Assembly: GCA_900539175.1 (NCBI GenBank)
Contig: UQAW01000041.1
Coordinates: 1-31,035, forward strand
Direction: 5' to 3'
DNA from: an uncultured Lachnospiraceae bacterium
Lineage (GTDB): Bacteria > Bacillota > Clostridia > Lachnospirales > Lachnospiraceae
DNA: 31,035 nucleotides
Shown: positions 30,042 to 31,035 of the stretch, piece after piece
Layout: each line of letters starts with the position of its first letter
Position numbering within the stretch: the stretch's first letter is position 1
Translations under genes and position numbers: made by a program
Notes under the pieces: generated by a model
The model's input: the letters and a program-made list of their open reading frames with translations, nothing else
Database searches by the model: none
What the model was told of the DNA's origin: nothing

Positions 30042-30814
30042 AAAAACCTCTCCATTCCACATTGTATAAAAACAGCCATAACCAACATCCAGATCTCACA
30101 AAGAGACAGAAAATAACCTGCCAGATCCCCGGTGATCCCTCCAAAATTCTTAGAGCTTTTAAAACGATAAAAAAAGAATACCAAAACTGCTGTACCACTG
30201 CAAATAATCCCCGGAATCGGTCTCAAGAAACACATTCCCCCGCAGAGAACCAAAATCGTGGCAGCCAACACAATCGCAACCACCCGTTTCTGTGCCCGAT
30301 CCGCGAACGCCGCTGCACTCCCTTTCGGATTCGCATTCCGAAACCAGATCAGCGACAGAGCACTCAAACACCGTGAGATCCCGAAACTCAGACAAAACAC
30401 CGGCAAAACAGCCTCCGATACTTCAGAAGCCGCCCCCAGGTATACAACAAAATAAGTACATCCCATGATTACCGCAAACGCTCCTGCATGAGGGTCCTTC
30501 AAGATCGCCAATCTCTGCTCTTTCTCTTTCCAGGAACTTAAAGCATCCATAGTATCCAGAAACCCATCCATATGAATGCCCCCCGTAACCAGGATCGGAA
30601 TCACCGTCATCCCCGCCGCCCGGAACATACTCCCAATCCCAAGATACACAGCCAACTGAAACCACCCATATTCCATCGCTCCAACCGCCAGCCCGACCCA
30701 GGGAAAGAAGCAAAGCGCATACTTCATATTCTCCTTCGTCCAATCCGCCCTTGGCATAGGAATCTTCGAATACATCGCAAACGCCACCACAAAACTATTC
30801 CAAACTTTCTTCAT
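30038..30814 (-). CDS. cobS: Adenosylcobinamide-GDP ribazoletransferase (cobalamin synthase)
   Basis: CobS is an integral membrane enzyme joining AdoCbi-GDP and alpha-ribazole (or its phosphate) to make adenosylcobalamin (or its 5'-phosphate). The 258-residue form starts MKKVWNSFVVAFAMYSKIPMP, the standard CobS N-terminus. GGIHMDGFLDTMDAL with its acidic residues (about 71-85) and a following KDPHAGAFAV segment are the conserved active-site stretches. Several hydrophobic helices follow. I prefer the start at 30814 because the family begins there and GGGGAG lies about eleven bases upstream; an ATG at 30841 would add nine residues. It is first in cobS-cobU-cobC-amidohydrolase, with a 4-base overlap into cobU. 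No cobalamin riboswitch is recognised in the 220 bases available upstream. Confidence 0.95.
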   Translation of the reverse strand: MKKVWNSFVVAFAMYSKIPMPRADWTKENMKYALCFFPWVGLAVGAMEYGWFQLAVYLGIGSMFRAAGMTVIPILVTGGIHMDGFLDTMDALSSWKEKEQRLAILKDPHAGAFAVIMGCTYFVVYLGAASEVSEAVLPVFCLSFGISRCLSALSLIWFRNANPKGSAAAFADRAQKRVVAIVLAATILVLCGGMCFLRPIPGIICSGTAVLVFFFYRFKSSKNFGGITGDLAGYFLSLCEIWMLVMAVFIQCGMERFL

Positions 30815-30981
30815 CTCAATATCTTCTCCCCTTAAATTCATTCTATAACCTGCCAGTCCAACTTTTCTTCATTCAACAATCCCGTTTCCCAGAGTATTTT
30901 CCGCACATCCCGTCATAACTCCTAATCCATTTCCGCTTAAAAAACAGAAAAAAGAGAGCGGTAGTAATAATGATCGGCTTA

Positions 30982-31035
30982 GAGCGTGTTTGAAAATTCA
31001 TTCCCGCAATCTGCATCCCCCACTTTGCGGTCTAT
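30982..31035. repeat. Partial, possibly dispersed, repeat-like element at the window end
   Basis: The last 54 bases begin GAGCGTGTTTGAAAATTCAT and contain a small dyad CCGCAA (31004-31009) with TTGCGG (31025-31030). I have an impression of very similar sequence recurring in Lachnospiraceae intergenic regions, but the window holds no second copy. It is cut by the window end and codes for nothing evident. Between it and cobS there are only short open frames. Confidence 0.3.

Noticed and set aside
30815..31035. Cobalamin riboswitch upstream of cobS
   Set aside because: I looked for a B12-box-like GCCACTG core and the expected stems on the minus strand and did not find them in the bases available; one could still lie beyond the window.

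Overview
The window is a low-to-medium GC Firmicutes chromosome segment. It is most likely from the Lachnospiraceae, near the Ruminococcus gnavus/torques and Blautia group. The reasons are two tRNA-sensing T-box leaders, strong AGGAGG-type ribosome binding sites, a CD3324-family regulator, a short clostridial-type CobU, and an EF-G-like GTPase with clostridial features. The species assignment is inference. No rRNA, tRNA, CRISPR array or intact insertion sequence was seen.

Layout. Positions 1-1700 are a small accessory region. It holds a structured (possibly dispersed) element, a CD3324-type HTH protein under two ATAGC-N4-GCTAT dyads, a broken nucleotidyltransferase tail, and a divergent pair (79-aa unknown protein and XRE regulator) whose promoters share a 13-bp repeat. 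Next come leuS with a T-box (1770-4488), a hendecad-repeat coiled-coil protein (4633-5061), a non-coding stretch with a foldable element (5062-5460) and an unusual EF-G paralogue (5461-7551). On the plus strand follow tyrA-aroA (prephenate dehydrogenase, EPSP synthase) and a Na/Pi cotransporter (10480-12240). Minus-strand housekeeping genes follow: queA, an MFS transporter, a histidine phosphatase, pheT and pheS with a classic Phe T-box (to 19433).

Positions 19489-28110 are the most unusual part. A five-gene minus-strand operon encodes, in transcription order, a 758-aa lipoprotein (repeat-rich, propeller-like N-terminal part plus an extracellular solute-binding domain), MalF-like and MalG-like permeases, a MacA/HlyD-like adaptor and a MacB/FtsX-like permease. 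It has no ATPase. It is divergent from an OmpR-family two-component system, and the intergenic region carries an 18-bp interrupted dyad between two promoters with poor -35 boxes, plus a second dyad in the two-component leader. I read this as a possible envelope sensing and transport module controlled by the adjacent kinase.

Positions 28150-30814 are a minus-strand cobalamin nucleotide-loop operon: cobS, a short cobU, a cobC-like phosphatase and a compact amidohydrolase of unknown role. The first two junctions overlap. The window ends in a partial, possibly dispersed, foldable element.
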